A stretch of DNA of 8,576 bases, taken from contig JAYRWN010000130.1 of the NCBI GenBank assembly GCA_041917975.1, forward strand, positions 1 to 8,576, given 5' to 3'. Within the stretch, counting starts at the first letter, position 1, and each line of letters starts with the position of its first letter. The notes below the pieces were generated by a model, which was not told the origin of the DNA, did not search any database, and saw only the letters and a program-made list of their open reading frames with translations. Positions 1 to 7,440 of this stretch are shown here, piece after piece. The position numbers were made by a program, and so were the translations under genes. Origin of the DNA: JAYRWN01 sp041917975. Lineage in GTDB: Bacteria; Bacteroidota; Bacteroidia; Chitinophagales; Saprospiraceae.

Positions 1-723
1 GCTGAAGCCGTGGCTAAAAAATATCAAATCAGCCGTGAAGACCAGGATATATTTTCAGTGCGGAGCCACCAGCTGGCGGCGAAAGCCATTCAGGAAGGTC
101 AATTCAAAAATCAAATCGTCCCGGTACCAGTAGAAGAAATTTATGTGGAGGATGGCCAACGCAAAGGACGCTCCTGGGTAGTTGATACGGATGAAGGCGT
201 TCGCGCCGACACAAATATGACGGCTTTATCTGTCTTGCGTCCGGTGTTCGCTAATAACGGTACGGTGACCGCTGGCAATTCTTCACAGACTTCCGATGGG
301 GCTGCCTTTGTACTCGTGATGAGTGAACGGCTGATGAATAGCCTCAATTTAACTCCACAAGCCCGCTTAGCGTCTTGTTCAGTAGCTGGGGTGGAACCCT
401 TGTATATGGGCATTGGGCCGTGTGCCGCTATACCTAAAGCGTTAGCTCAAGCCGGGTTAAAACTGGATGACATCAGTCTCATTGAACTAAACGAGGCTTT
501 TGCAGCCCAATCTTTGGCCGTCATCCGCCAAGCCGGATTGAATCCTGAATTAGTAAATGTACAGGGAGGCGCCATTGCTTTGGGCCATCCTCTCGGTTGC
601 ACCGGTGCAAAATTAACCATCCAGATTTTAGATGAGCTGCAGCGTCGGGAAAAAAAATATGGCCTGGTTACCGCGTGCGTTGGTGGAGGTCAAGGCATTG
701 CCGGAATATTCGAAAGGTTCTAG
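1..723 (+). CDS. Thiolase (acetyl-CoA C-acyltransferase, FadA-type), C-terminal part
   Basis: Partial gene: the frame is open from the first base and ends with TAG at 721-723, giving 240 residues of a family usually about 390 long. The GTG at 10 is only an internal Val codon. Thiolases cleave 3-ketoacyl-CoA with CoA to give acetyl-CoA and a shortened acyl-CoA. Three C-terminal motifs are visible: NEAFAAQ (Asn codon 490-492), GGAIALGHPLGCTGAK with the catalytic His at 586-588, and TACVGGGQG with the acid/base Cys at 676-678. The nucleophilic Cys lies in the N-terminal third, outside the window. The GHPLGCTGAK and CVGGGQG wording fits long-chain 3-ketoacyl-CoA thiolases better than acetoacetyl-CoA thiolases, so beta-oxidation is the likely role (inference). 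It is convergent with the helicase gene, 58 bp away. The family call is secure; substrate length is not. Confidence 0.93.
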   Translation, partial: AEAVAKKYQISREDQDIFSVRSHQLAAKAIQEGQFKNQIVPVPVEEIYVEDGQRKGRSWVVDTDEGVRADTNMTALSVLRPVFANNGTVTAGNSSQTSDGAAFVLVMSERLMNSLNLTPQARLASCSVAGVEPLYMGIGPCAAIPKALAQAGLKLDDISLIELNEAFAAQSLAVIRQAGLNPELVNVQGGAIALGHPLGCTGAKLTIQILDELQRREKKYGLVTACVGGGQGIAGIFERF

Positions 724-781
724 ACCATATAAATTACCATGCCCGGGCCAATACCTAAATCTGGTCCGCTGATGACATGAA

Positions 782-2500
782 TTAATCTTTCTCGAGTCTG
801 AGGGTGACTTTTTTACCTTTTATTTTCACGCCTTCCAGGCTACGCACAATGGCTTCAAGATGAGCATTAGGAACAGCCACACTGGTCACTTTATCATTTA
901 TATCGATGCGGCCTAAAATGCTGGCAGGTAGCCCACTTTCACCGGCTATTGCTCCGACGATATGTGCAGGGGTGATTTTATCTTTTTTACCAATGCTCAG
1001 GATGATGGAGGTCATATTTTTATCCTTGCCTGATGCAAAAGGTTTTCCACTTTTTTTGTCAGTGCGATCTTGAAATTTGTTAACCCCTTTTTTATTTTTT
1101 TTGAAATAATCCTGCTCGGATTTAGTATCGGTTCTGAATTCTCTTCGCGATTTATTTTTAGCCCGTTCCAGGCTAAAGGTTTCAATGTTATCTTTCTGAA
1201 ATTCATTTTTGATTTCTCCAAAATTCATCTTCACCAGAGCGGCTATAATTTGTTCGGTAGGAAGTCCGGTTGCAAATAGTTTAGATACAAAAGGGCTAAA
1301 ACTTTGCCATTCTTTTTCTTGGACCGTTTGAACCACTTTATCTACAAACCGTTCGCCACGCATGGTGATGACCTGCTGGAATGCCGGAACTGGCTCACGG
1401 ACTATCTCTGCTTTAGTATAGCGTGATATTTCTTCCAACCGGCGTTTTTCGGGGCCGGCAACTAAGGAATAGGCTTTACCGCTTTTGCCGGCTCGACCGG
1501 TTCGTCCAATACGATGCACATATACTTCTGGATCATAAGGAATATCATAGTTGACCACTGCATCTATGTCGTCTACATCCAGGCCCCGTGCCGCTACATC
1601 CGTGGCAATCAATAAATTAATGCTTCCACTGCGAAAACGGCTCATCACGATGTTGCGGGCGGCCTGTGGTAAATCACCATGCAAAGCTTCTGCCGGATAA
1701 CCCCGTTCACGTAAGCGCTCGGCCAGCTCATCTACCGTTTTTTTCTGGTTGCAGAACACCAGAACCAATCCTAGTTGGTGCACGTCGATGATGCGTGATA
1801 ATACCTCCACTTTTGCGCTAGGCACTACTTCCATAAACTGCTGGGTAACCGATCTATTGGTTACCTCTCCCTGGGTCACCTTGATCAGCTGCGGCCGGTC
1901 CATAAATTTTTGGGCGATGGCTAATATTTCCGGTGACATGGTAGCAGAAAAAAGAGCAGTCTGGCGCTGCGCTGGTGTTTTACTCAATATTTTTTCCATA
2001 TCGTCACGAAATCCCATATTCAGCATTTCATCGGCTTCATCCAGGATTAACGTTTGGATTTGATTCAATTGCAAGGTGCCCCGGTCCATATGATCAATAA
2101 TGCGGCCTGGTGTACCAACGACAATCTGTGAACCTTCTCTTAACCCTTTGATTTGCCGGTCGTAAGAATCTCCACCAAAGATGGCTACTACCTTGACCCC
2201 CTTTTTATGCGTGGCCAGTTTGCGAATTTCGATAGCCACCTGAAGGCACAATTCACGGGTTGGGCACATCACTAATGTTTGTACGTATTTCTGTTCTGCT
2301 TTGATTTTTTCTAACATGGGTAATCCAAAGGCGGCAGTTTTACCGGTTCCGGTCAGGGCCTGACCAACAATGTCCTTTCCGGAAAGCATCACCGGAATTG
2401 CTTCACTTTGAATCGTGGTGGCCACGAGAAATCCAAGGTCGTTGACGGCTTGCAACAGTTCCGCCGACAGACCCAATTCATTAAATGTTACTTTATTCAT
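782..2500 (-). CDS. deaD: DEAD-box ATP-dependent RNA helicase with C-terminal DbpA-type RNA-binding domain
   Basis: 572 residues, cytoplasmic; ATP-driven unwinding of RNA duplexes in ribosome assembly, mRNA turnover or cold adaptation (family knowledge). The helicase core is complete: Q motif (Phe6, Gln31), Walker A ALTGTGKT (48-55), PTREL (80-84), GG (109-110), TPGR (130-133), DEAD (154-157), SAT (185-187), motif IV around VFCNQ (248-252), ATDVAARGLD (299-308) and HRIGRTGR (329-336). A basic, low-complexity linker of Lys, Arg, Asp and Gln follows at about 430-495. The last 75 residues (about 496-570, MTSIILSIGKKDKI to VTLRLEKD) resemble the DbpA RNA-binding RRM that targets such helicases to structured RNA. 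The length and layout match CsdA/DeaD-like proteins of Bacteroidota. The ATG at 2500 puts the Q motif at the normal distance from the N-terminus. A promoter upstream (2636-2669) implies a leader of roughly 130 nt. Whether it acts as DeaD or as DbpA (23S rRNA) cannot be told from sequence. Confidence 0.95.
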   Translation of the reverse strand: MNKVTFNELGLSAELLQAVNDLGFLVATTIQSEAIPVMLSGKDIVGQALTGTGKTAAFGLPMLEKIKAEQKYVQTLVMCPTRELCLQVAIEIRKLATHKKGVKVVAIFGGDSYDRQIKGLREGSQIVVGTPGRIIDHMDRGTLQLNQIQTLILDEADEMLNMGFRDDMEKILSKTPAQRQTALFSATMSPEILAIAQKFMDRPQLIKVTQGEVTNRSVTQQFMEVVPSAKVEVLSRIIDVHQLGLVLVFCNQKKTVDELAERLRERGYPAEALHGDLPQAARNIVMSRFRSGSINLLIATDVAARGLDVDDIDAVVNYDIPYDPEVYVHRIGRTGRAGKSGKAYSLVAGPEKRRLEEISRYTKAEIVREPVPAFQQVITMRGERFVDKVVQTVQEKEWQSFSPFVSKLFATGLPTEQIIAALVKMNFGEIKNEFQKDNIETFSLERAKNKSRREFRTDTKSEQDYFKKNKKGVNKFQDRTDKKSGKPFASGKDKNMTSIILSIGKKDKITPAHIVGAIAGESGLPASILGRIDINDKVTSVAVPNAHLEAIVRSLEGVKIKGKKVTLRLEKD

Positions 2501-2635
2501 GAGTCAAAATAGCTACAACACTATCTATTGGAATATTTTCTCTGACCAGTGGTTGCCGAATATGCAGAGATCCGGAAGAGCAAAAGGAAAAGGGAAAACC
2601 CTACAGTAAGCGTTAATTTTTTATAAAATTTTCCG

Positions 2636-2669
2636 CAAAATTAGTAAATACTCGAGAATTTCTGACAAA
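2636..2669 (-). promoter_or_regulatory. Bacteroidota-type promoter for the DEAD-box helicase gene
   Basis: Read on the minus strand, TTTG (2669-2666), a 22-nt spacer and TAATTTTG (2643-2636) match the Bacteroidota consensus of TTTG/TTG, 17-23 nt, TAnnTTTG. Transcription would start near 2631, leaving an untranslated leader of about 130 nt before the ATG at 2500. Long leaders are known for cold-induced RNA helicase genes in other bacteria; that this leader regulates is inference. The rest of the 232-bp gap (2501-2732) holds no gene I can support and no equally good promoter for the rightward lipoprotein gene. Confidence 0.6.
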
Positions 2670-2732
2670 TTTTGACGTACACACCAATCTTCTGCGTCTT
2701 AAAAAAGTAAGGATAAACTTTAATGTGTCTTT

Positions 2733-3218
2733 ATGAACCGAACCGTCACTCATATTGTACTTCTCGGATTATTAGGGTTGGCTTGCTTTAGAAAAACCAC
2801 CACAACAATCGAACCTACTTCAACAGGGCCAGAAGTGCTTTTTATTGTTCTTAATATTGAATTAAAAGATACCGTGCTTTCCATAGTTGCGAAAGACCAA
2901 ATGATAAACCCCGGGATACTAAAAGAGGACCTGACCTCACGACCGTTAGCGCAGCAGCCCACTGATCTAAAAGTATCCATCTTGGATGAAAAAAATCAGG
3001 TGGTTAAAACCGGTTGGGTTACTAATCCTTTAGCGCGTCCATTGGAGGTTTACCAGGAAGATGGAAAAATTACTGCCATACCCAGACCGGTATTACGTGA
3101 GACATTTTATATCCGCACGCAATATTTACCTGGTATGAAACATGTAAAAATACAATGCGTAAAGCAGAATCAATGGATAGAACTTTTAAACCTAAATCTT
3201 GATACACGTCGGCAATGA
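2733..3218 (+). CDS. Probable lipoprotein of unknown function, coupled to the M64 peptidase gene
   Basis: 161 residues. The N-terminus is a short Arg-containing n-region, a hydrophobic stretch (about 8-17) and Cys18 in the context LLGLAC. This resembles a lipoprotein signal peptide, although Gly at -3 is not the ideal lipobox residue. A Thr-rich segment follows (TTTTIEPTSTG), as in a tether to the mature domain. The remaining 130 residues alternate like beta strands and include WVTNPLARPLEVYQEDG and a late FYIRTQYLPGMKHVKIQ segment. This gives the general feel of a small beta-sandwich such as sits beside some M64 peptidases of the phylum; that likeness is from memory and weak. Its TGA overlaps the ATG of the peptidase gene (ATGA, 3215-3218), which implies translational coupling and a shared job, perhaps as a surface partner or inhibitor of the peptidase (inference). 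I do not recognise a named family. Confidence 0.75.
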   Translation: MNRTVTHIVLLGLLGLACFRKTTTTIEPTSTGPEVLFIVLNIELKDTVLSIVAKDQMINPGILKEDLTSRPLAQQPTDLKVSILDEKNQVVKTGWVTNPLARPLEVYQEDGKITAIPRPVLRETFYIRTQYLPGMKHVKIQCVKQNQWIELLNLNLDTRRQ

Positions 3219-4600
3219 AAATTATTACTTCTTTAATTTTTTTTCTGTGGAGTTGGTCACTATCTGGTCAGGACTATCCTGTTGTTCCGCTTCTAGAGCA
3301 AGGAGAGCAGCAGATTAAATTAGTGTTTTTAGGTGATGGTTATACTGTAAGCCAGCAAAATGTTTTTATTGAACATGCTCGCAGCATGCTCAATGCTTTA
3401 TTACTTACCTCACCATTTAAAGAATACAGGGCTTATTTTAACGCTTATGCCATTCAAGTCCCTTCTGCTCAAAGCGGTGCAGACCATCCAGGCACAGGTA
3501 CCGATGTGAGTGAACCGGCTTTTCCAGTGTCAGACGTCAACACCATTTTTAATACCACTTTTGACTATTTTAATATTCATCGCTTGGTCGTTCCGCAAAA
3601 TAGTGGAGAATTGTTTAACATCCTCGGCCGTCAAATGCCTGATTTTGATCAGGCATTTGTAGTGGTTAATAGTAAAGAATATGGAGGATCAGGCGGCTTT
3701 TTTGCTACCAGCACAGTCAACGAGTCAGCCAACGAAATCGCTATTCATGAAATAGGTCATTCTTTTGCCGGGCTTTCCGATGAGTATTATGCCGGTGATC
3801 AATTTGCCGGTGAATCTCCCAACATGACTCAGGAAAGGTCCCCAGCGAAAGTAAGATGGCAGTCCTGGTTAAATCAGCAAGGTGTGGGAATATTTCAGCA
3901 TTGTTGTGGCGGTCTTTCATCACAGTGGTATAAACCCCATCAGAATTGTAAAATGCAGGTACTTGGCCCACCTTTTTGCTTAGTATGCCGTGAGCGTCTG
4001 GTAGATCGTATTTACGAATTGGTAAATCCTATTCATCATTTTAGTCCTGAATTTCCGGTAGTACCATGGACCGAGAGTACTTTTTTTACAATATCTACCA
4101 TTAAACCCAACCCCAACACTACCTCGATCCAATGGTATATGAATGGTAAATTGCTTAAAAGTAACACGGATACGTTATATTTAAAATCCACCGATTTGAC
4201 TGAAACTGACAACTTGCTGGAAGCTATTTATGTGGATAGTACTACTTTATCCCGGACTTATTTACCCTCAACCGGTTATAGTTATAAAGTGAGCTGGACG
4301 GTCACTGATTCGGGAACCACAGCAGTTATTCAGAATCCCCGAATCATTGGTATAAAAGCCAAATTGCGACCTACTCTGGTTGATAACCGGTTAACTGTTT
4401 TACTTACCCCCCCAGTCGAACTTCACAAAATGCCCTGGCAAATAAGCACCGTAACGGGCGAGGTCCTGCGGACCGGAGTTCTTATCATATCTGGGGCCCC
4501 GGAATTCGCTTTCGAAGTGGGGGATCTTTCTCCCGGCTTATATTATTTTACCTTGAACTTAAATCCTTTTCCAATGACTATGGTCTTCATAAAACAGTAG
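3215..4600 (+). CDS. Secreted M64-family (IgA-peptidase-like) zinc metallopeptidase with T9SS-type C-terminal domain
   Basis: 461 residues. A Sec signal peptide covers about 1-18 (Lys2, hydrophobic run, cleavage near SLSGQ). The peptidase domain, about 25-270, opens with IKLVFLGDGYT (34-44), typical of M64 proteins. It carries the zinc motif HEIGHSFAGLSDEY at 178-191, with His178 and His182 as ligands and Glu179 as catalytic base. A cysteine cluster follows (Cys230, 231, 245, 255, 258; PFCLVCRE), also usual in the family. Residues about 275-365 look like an Ig-like beta domain (SIQWYMNGKLL). The last 80 residues (RLTVLL, STVTGEVLRTG, VGDLSPGLYYFTLNL, final MVFIKQ) match the pattern of a type A T9SS sorting domain, which would take the enzyme across the outer membrane to the surface or medium. 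The 4-bp overlap with the lipoprotein gene suggests coupled translation. The natural substrate is unknown; 'IgA peptidase' is a historical family name, not a prediction. The catalytic residues are intact. Confidence 0.92.
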   Translation: MKIITSLIFFLWSWSLSGQDYPVVPLLEQGEQQIKLVFLGDGYTVSQQNVFIEHARSMLNALLLTSPFKEYRAYFNAYAIQVPSAQSGADHPGTGTDVSEPAFPVSDVNTIFNTTFDYFNIHRLVVPQNSGELFNILGRQMPDFDQAFVVVNSKEYGGSGGFFATSTVNESANEIAIHEIGHSFAGLSDEYYAGDQFAGESPNMTQERSPAKVRWQSWLNQQGVGIFQHCCGGLSSQWYKPHQNCKMQVLGPPFCLVCRERLVDRIYELVNPIHHFSPEFPVVPWTESTFFTISTIKPNPNTTSIQWYMNGKLLKSNTDTLYLKSTDLTETDNLLEAIYVDSTTLSRTYLPSTGYSYKVSWTVTDSGTTAVIQNPRIIGIKAKLRPTLVDNRLTVLLTPPVELHKMPWQISTVTGEVLRTGVLIISGAPEFAFEVGDLSPGLYYFTLNLNPFPMTMVFIKQ

Positions 4601-4625
4601 TGTTGGAGGGGTGAAATCGCGGTTT

Positions 4626-5114
4626 ATGTCTGATTTACAGCAGTTAATGTTTAGCCACCATCGGCCGGGGAGAGTAGAATGGTTAAGTTTTCGACCGGTT
4701 AAACATTCACCAGTACAGGTGGTCACCGAACTGAATGTTGATCCTGTTCATGGCATCGTAGGCGATCATTATCAAGGAAGTTCCGGCAACCGACATGTGA
4801 CCATCATGCAATATGAGCATTTAGCCGTTTTGCAAAGCATTCTGCAAGTACCGGTAGATCCATGCTTACTGCGGCGCAATTTTTTAATTAGCGGTATAAA
4901 TGTTCATGCCTTAAGGGTAAGTCAGTTCAGAATTGGTTCGCAGGTGGTCCTTGCTGGCACGGGAGATTGTCATCCATGTTCAAGAATGGAGCAAAATCTA
5001 GGTTACGGCGGTTATTCAGCTATGCGCGGACATGGAGGCATTACCTGTCGGGTAGTTCAAGGTGGTAAAATAAAAGTTGGAGATAGGGTTACTATTCTAA
5101 CCCCATTAGCGTAA
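4626..5114 (+). CDS. Stand-alone MOSC-domain protein
   Basis: 162 residues from the ATG at 4626. A GTG at 4611 would add five residues, but the purine-rich GGAGGGG (4605-4611) runs into that codon, so I prefer the ATG despite a 14-nt gap. MOSC domains are the sulfur-carrier module of molybdenum-cofactor sulfurases, and small free-standing ones (YiiM-like) handle Mo-cofactor-bound sulfur or N-hydroxylated compounds. Visible landmarks, numbered from this ATG: GRVEWLSFRPVK (15-26), GIVGDHY (43-49), RRNFLISG (83-90), GTGDCHPCSRME (111-122) with Cys115 and Cys118, and AMRGHGGI (132-139). The conserved Cys of this region is the presumed sulfur acceptor. The whole protein is the domain, with no PLP-dependent desulfurase part and no membrane segment, so it is cytoplasmic. 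It starts 25 bp after the peptidase gene and may share its transcript, with no evident functional tie. The family call is firm; the substrate is unknown. Confidence 0.88.
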   Translation: MSDLQQLMFSHHRPGRVEWLSFRPVKHSPVQVVTELNVDPVHGIVGDHYQGSSGNRHVTIMQYEHLAVLQSILQVPVDPCLLRRNFLISGINVHALRVSQFRIGSQVVLAGTGDCHPCSRMEQNLGYGGYSAMRGHGGITCRVVQGGKIKVGDRVTILTPLA

Positions 5115-6453
5115 GCCGTGAGCTACCATGTTTAAGTGGAAATGAGAGGAAGGATTTATTTCCTTCTACACAGAATAGACCCTCCTGCAGATTGTTGCGT
5201 CCAGATGTCATCTTTAGAGTGCTGGTCTGATCCTGATGAACCTGCGAGGCCGCAGAGATTGGTTTGTTGATTTCCACGGTAAATTTTTCGGTGGCAAAAG
5301 GAGCATAGAGTGCCACACTTTCTCCGCTAACGTTTATTTCGGTCAGTTTTTTTGCTGCCCAATAACGGGCTATTTCGCTGTTTTTCATCCACAACAGATG
5401 ATCATATTTTTGATGAAGTCGCTCTACGACTGTTTTAAAGATTTTAAAACCGGTTTTTTTACCACTAAAATAAATGCCGGGCCAATGGCACACCATGATA
5501 GCCGGTTCGCCAGCCTCGATGACTTCAACCATCCGGCCTTTTTGCAGGTCAGGGGTGATGAAGTGATCGGCATGACCTCGCTCTAAACCATCCCAACCAC
5601 CAAACCAGTCATCGGTGCAACCGATAATATGTACCGACACTTGTGGATGAGGTCCTTGCAAACCAGACGCATGATACAATACCGGCTCTACACTTTCCCC
5701 CGGTGTAGTGATCACATCCCGGAAGAAATGAGCCAGGTTACTTTTATAGATATCCTGAACCGCCTGCAAGGTTCCTAATGCCAGGTTAACTTTATTTCGG
5801 CTTCCAAATCCTCCGGGCGTCGTTACACCTTCACAAAACAACCCGGCTTCTTTCAATATATTAAGTGCGTAAGCTATATAGTTACCCAGCTCATCCGCGC
5901 TTTTAGTTTGGCTCCATTCCCAGTTTTCCATGTAGTCCGCAGTAGGATATGGGTAGGGCAGACCGGTCTTTAGGTCAATGACGCGGGTATGACTGATCAT
6001 CTCCGGATGTATATCCCAATTGGGTTGCATAAAATCACGCACCAGGGCTATACTCTCTTTGAGTTGCTGATTAGTCCAACCGGGGATGTTCCGGTGCAAC
6101 CACCCGGTACAAGCAGGGTAGGGAACCATGCTATACTTCCCTTTAACACCATGTTGTGCACACCACTCACCAAATTCCCGAACAAAACTATCGGGAATTT
6201 CCCGGGGCAATTTGCGCCAATCCTGTGGATATTGATCCGGGAAGACCTCTCCGAATTGAGGAATGCCAAAATAAGCCAGGTTTACCAGAGCAGTCGAATC
6301 ATCAATAATAAAACTAACCGGTACCCGGCAAAGTGGATTTACTATCTCTACCTTCAGTCCATCCAATTTACCAATGTTTTTGACAATAGGGAGATAGGCG
6401 GATGCCAGTAAACTTTGTTTAATAAATGTCCTGCGCGCCACGTGTTTTAGCAT
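5092..6453 (-). CDS. Tat-exported protein, possibly polysaccharide-deacetylase-like (NodB/CE4-like barrel)
   Basis: 453 residues. The N-terminus ARRTFIKQSLLASA (6-19) fits a twin-arginine signal (RRxFxK), so a folded periplasmic or envelope protein is likely. I cannot name the family with certainty. The order of possible active-site landmarks recalls NodB/CE4 deacetylases: FIIDDST (48-54, Asp51 and Asp52), EMISHTRVID (151-160, His155, with Asp160 where CE4 has a second His), EGVTTPGGFGSRN (208-220, like the arginine/PGG motif) and IMVCHWPG (319-326, His323). Pairs such as CTDDWFGGW (279-287) and the many Trp and Tyr residues suit a carbohydrate-binding cleft. About 370-453 is beta-rich and may be a separate sandwich domain. 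The gene stands alone on its strand. Its 3' end overlaps the convergent MOSC gene by 23 bp, and its upstream region shares 243 bp with exbB. Metal binding and deacetylation are inference; an amidohydrolase or a non-enzymatic barrel is also possible. Confidence 0.8.
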   Translation of the reverse strand: MLKHVARRTFIKQSLLASAYLPIVKNIGKLDGLKVEIVNPLCRVPVSFIIDDSTALVNLAYFGIPQFGEVFPDQYPQDWRKLPREIPDSFVREFGEWCAQHGVKGKYSMVPYPACTGWLHRNIPGWTNQQLKESIALVRDFMQPNWDIHPEMISHTRVIDLKTGLPYPYPTADYMENWEWSQTKSADELGNYIAYALNILKEAGLFCEGVTTPGGFGSRNKVNLALGTLQAVQDIYKSNLAHFFRDVITTPGESVEPVLYHASGLQGPHPQVSVHIIGCTDDWFGGWDGLERGHADHFITPDLQKGRMVEVIEAGEPAIMVCHWPGIYFSGKKTGFKIFKTVVERLHQKYDHLLWMKNSEIARYWAAKKLTEINVSGESVALYAPFATEKFTVEINKPISAASQVHQDQTSTLKMTSGRNNLQEGLFCVEGNKSFLSFPLKHGSSRLTLMGLE

Positions 6454-6479
6454 TTTAGTTGACTTAAGACCTTTAAGAT

Positions 6480-6496
6480 AATAAAACAGTTTTATT
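6480..6496. promoter_or_regulatory. 17-bp perfect palindrome upstream of the Tat-exported protein gene, possible operator
   Basis: AATAAAAC-A-GTTTTATT has two perfect 8-bp arms around one central base and lies 27 bp before the ATG of the minus-strand gene at 6453, inside the divergent region shared with exbB. The symmetry and size fit a dimeric helix-turn-helix regulator site. The region is AT-rich, so chance or a small RNA hairpin are alternatives. A second, weaker repeat (CTTAA-5 nt-TTAAG, 6463-6477) lies between it and the gene. No adjacent regulator gene is present. Confidence 0.3.
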
Positions 6497-6669
6497 CCCC
6501 GGGTTCTCTTAACCGGATAAGTATTGACAGGGTTTTGAAAATATATCAGGGACTTTTTTTATCACTTTAGCGGGGAGTTGATCAGCAATAAATTGGCAAA
6601 TGTTATTGAAAAATAATTAGTAATAGTTTATAAAATAATGTAATATTTTGTAACATTGCTGCAAATTTT

Positions 6670-6691
6670 CCCCATGACATACGTTACGGGG
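6670..6691 (+). promoter_or_regulatory. Imperfect hairpin directly before the exbB start
   Basis: CCCC (6670-6673) pairs with GGGG (6688-6691). Inside it, after one A-C mismatch, TGAC (6675-6678) pairs with GTTA (6683-6686) through one G-U wobble, around a 4-nt loop. It ends 5 nt before the ATG at 6697 and contains the only purine-rich stretch that could serve as a ribosome-binding site, so it might limit exbB translation. This is seen by eye only, with no folding energy computed. Upstream I see no full TAnnTTTG promoter for exbB; TAATATTTTG at 6641-6650 is the nearest approach and its spacing is wrong. Confidence 0.25.
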
Positions 6692-6696
6692 ATTTG

Positions 6697-7425
6697 ATGA
6701 CGTTTATCACTAAATTCAAAAAAATCAATTTGTATCCAATGATGTGGTTATTATTTCAAGATCCAGGAGTAGAGTCATTAGTCACACCAACCGTGGAGCA
6801 GCAAAGTGTATTAGATATTGTTCTGCAAAGTGGTGTAGCCGGTATTGTCATCATGGCAGTTACCATGTTATTGTTTTTTATAGCTGTTTTTATTTTTATT
6901 GAACGTTACCTGACCATCAACAAAGCAGGTAAAATCGACCAACACTTTATTAACAGCATTAGGGCCAGTGTACAGTCAGGTAATATCGAAGCCGCTAAAA
7001 CGCTCTGCCGGGGCAATGACTCGCCAGCCGCAAGAATGGTGGAAAAAGGTTTGATGCGCATTGGTAAACCTTTGCGTGATATTGATGCAGCCATTGAAAA
7101 TACAGGGAACCTGGAGGTATTCCGATTGGAAAAAAACCTTGGCAGGTTAGCCAGTATTGCTGGGGCGGCACCTATGTTAGGGTTTTTTGGTACAGTTACC
7201 GGTATGATTCAGGCCTTTTATACCATGGCCAGTCAACAGAATGTTACACCGTCAGTGTTAGCAGGAGGTATTTACCAGGCTCTCCTGACCACCGCGGTTG
7301 GTCTGTTTGTAGGTATTGTTGCTTACATTGGTTATAACTATTTGGTATCCAATATCGAACAGGTTATATTCAAAATGGAACGTACCACGCTGGAATTTAT
7401 GGACATGTTGCAGGAACCTGCTTAA
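6697..7425 (+). CDS. exbB: ExbB/TolQ/MotA-family proton channel subunit
   Basis: 242 residues from the ATG at 6697. A TTG directly before it (6694) is a poorer start, and an in-frame ATG pair at 6739/6742 is also possible and would give a shorter N-terminus. ExbB forms the inner-membrane pentamer that, with ExbD, uses the proton gradient to drive TonB. Three membrane segments are visible: about 47-69 (ends FIFIERYL), 150-174 and 193-216, with a cytoplasmic domain between the first two. The family signature IAGAAPMLGFFGTVTGMIQAF (154-174) and the channel-lining Thr198/Thr199 in QALLTTAVGLFVGI are present. exbD follows 15 bp after the stop and a TonB-like gene comes next, so this is a motor operon. 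The homologous TolQ role cannot be excluded from the subunit alone, but this gene order in the phylum usually denotes ExbB. Confidence 0.93.
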   Translation: MTFITKFKKINLYPMMWLLFQDPGVESLVTPTVEQQSVLDIVLQSGVAGIVIMAVTMLLFFIAVFIFIERYLTINKAGKIDQHFINSIRASVQSGNIEAAKTLCRGNDSPAARMVEKGLMRIGKPLRDIDAAIENTGNLEVFRLEKNLGRLASIAGAAPMLGFFGTVTGMIQAFYTMASQQNVTPSVLAGGIYQALLTTAVGLFVGIVAYIGYNYLVSNIEQVIFKMERTTLEFMDMLQEPA

Positions 7426-7440
7426 AAACCAAAACAAATT

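Noticed and set aside
141..413. Minus-strand open frame inside the thiolase gene
   Set aside because: It lies entirely within conserved thiolase coding sequence, has no recognisable domain, and is best explained as a shadow frame.
745..767. Hairpin GGGCCA / TGGTCC between the thiolase and helicase genes as a terminator
   Set aside because: Only six pairs with one G-U wobble, an 11-nt loop and no following T run; too weak to call.
4611..4625. GTG start for the MOSC gene
   Set aside because: The purine-rich sequence that might act as a ribosome-binding site overlaps this codon, leaving no spacing; the ATG at 4626 fits homologous N-termini better. It cannot be fully excluded.
5236..6411. Plus-strand open frames opposite the Tat-exported protein gene (5236-5586 and 5989-6411)
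   Set aside because: No domain, signal or ribosome-binding site is apparent. The minus frame has a signal peptide and continuous protein-like composition.
6641..6650. TAATATTTTG as an exbB promoter -7 box
   Set aside because: The gap between TA and TTTG is four bases rather than two, and no TTG lies at a suitable distance upstream.
6694..6696. TTG as the start codon of exbB
   Set aside because: It is directly followed by an in-frame ATG at 6697, a better start that changes only one residue.
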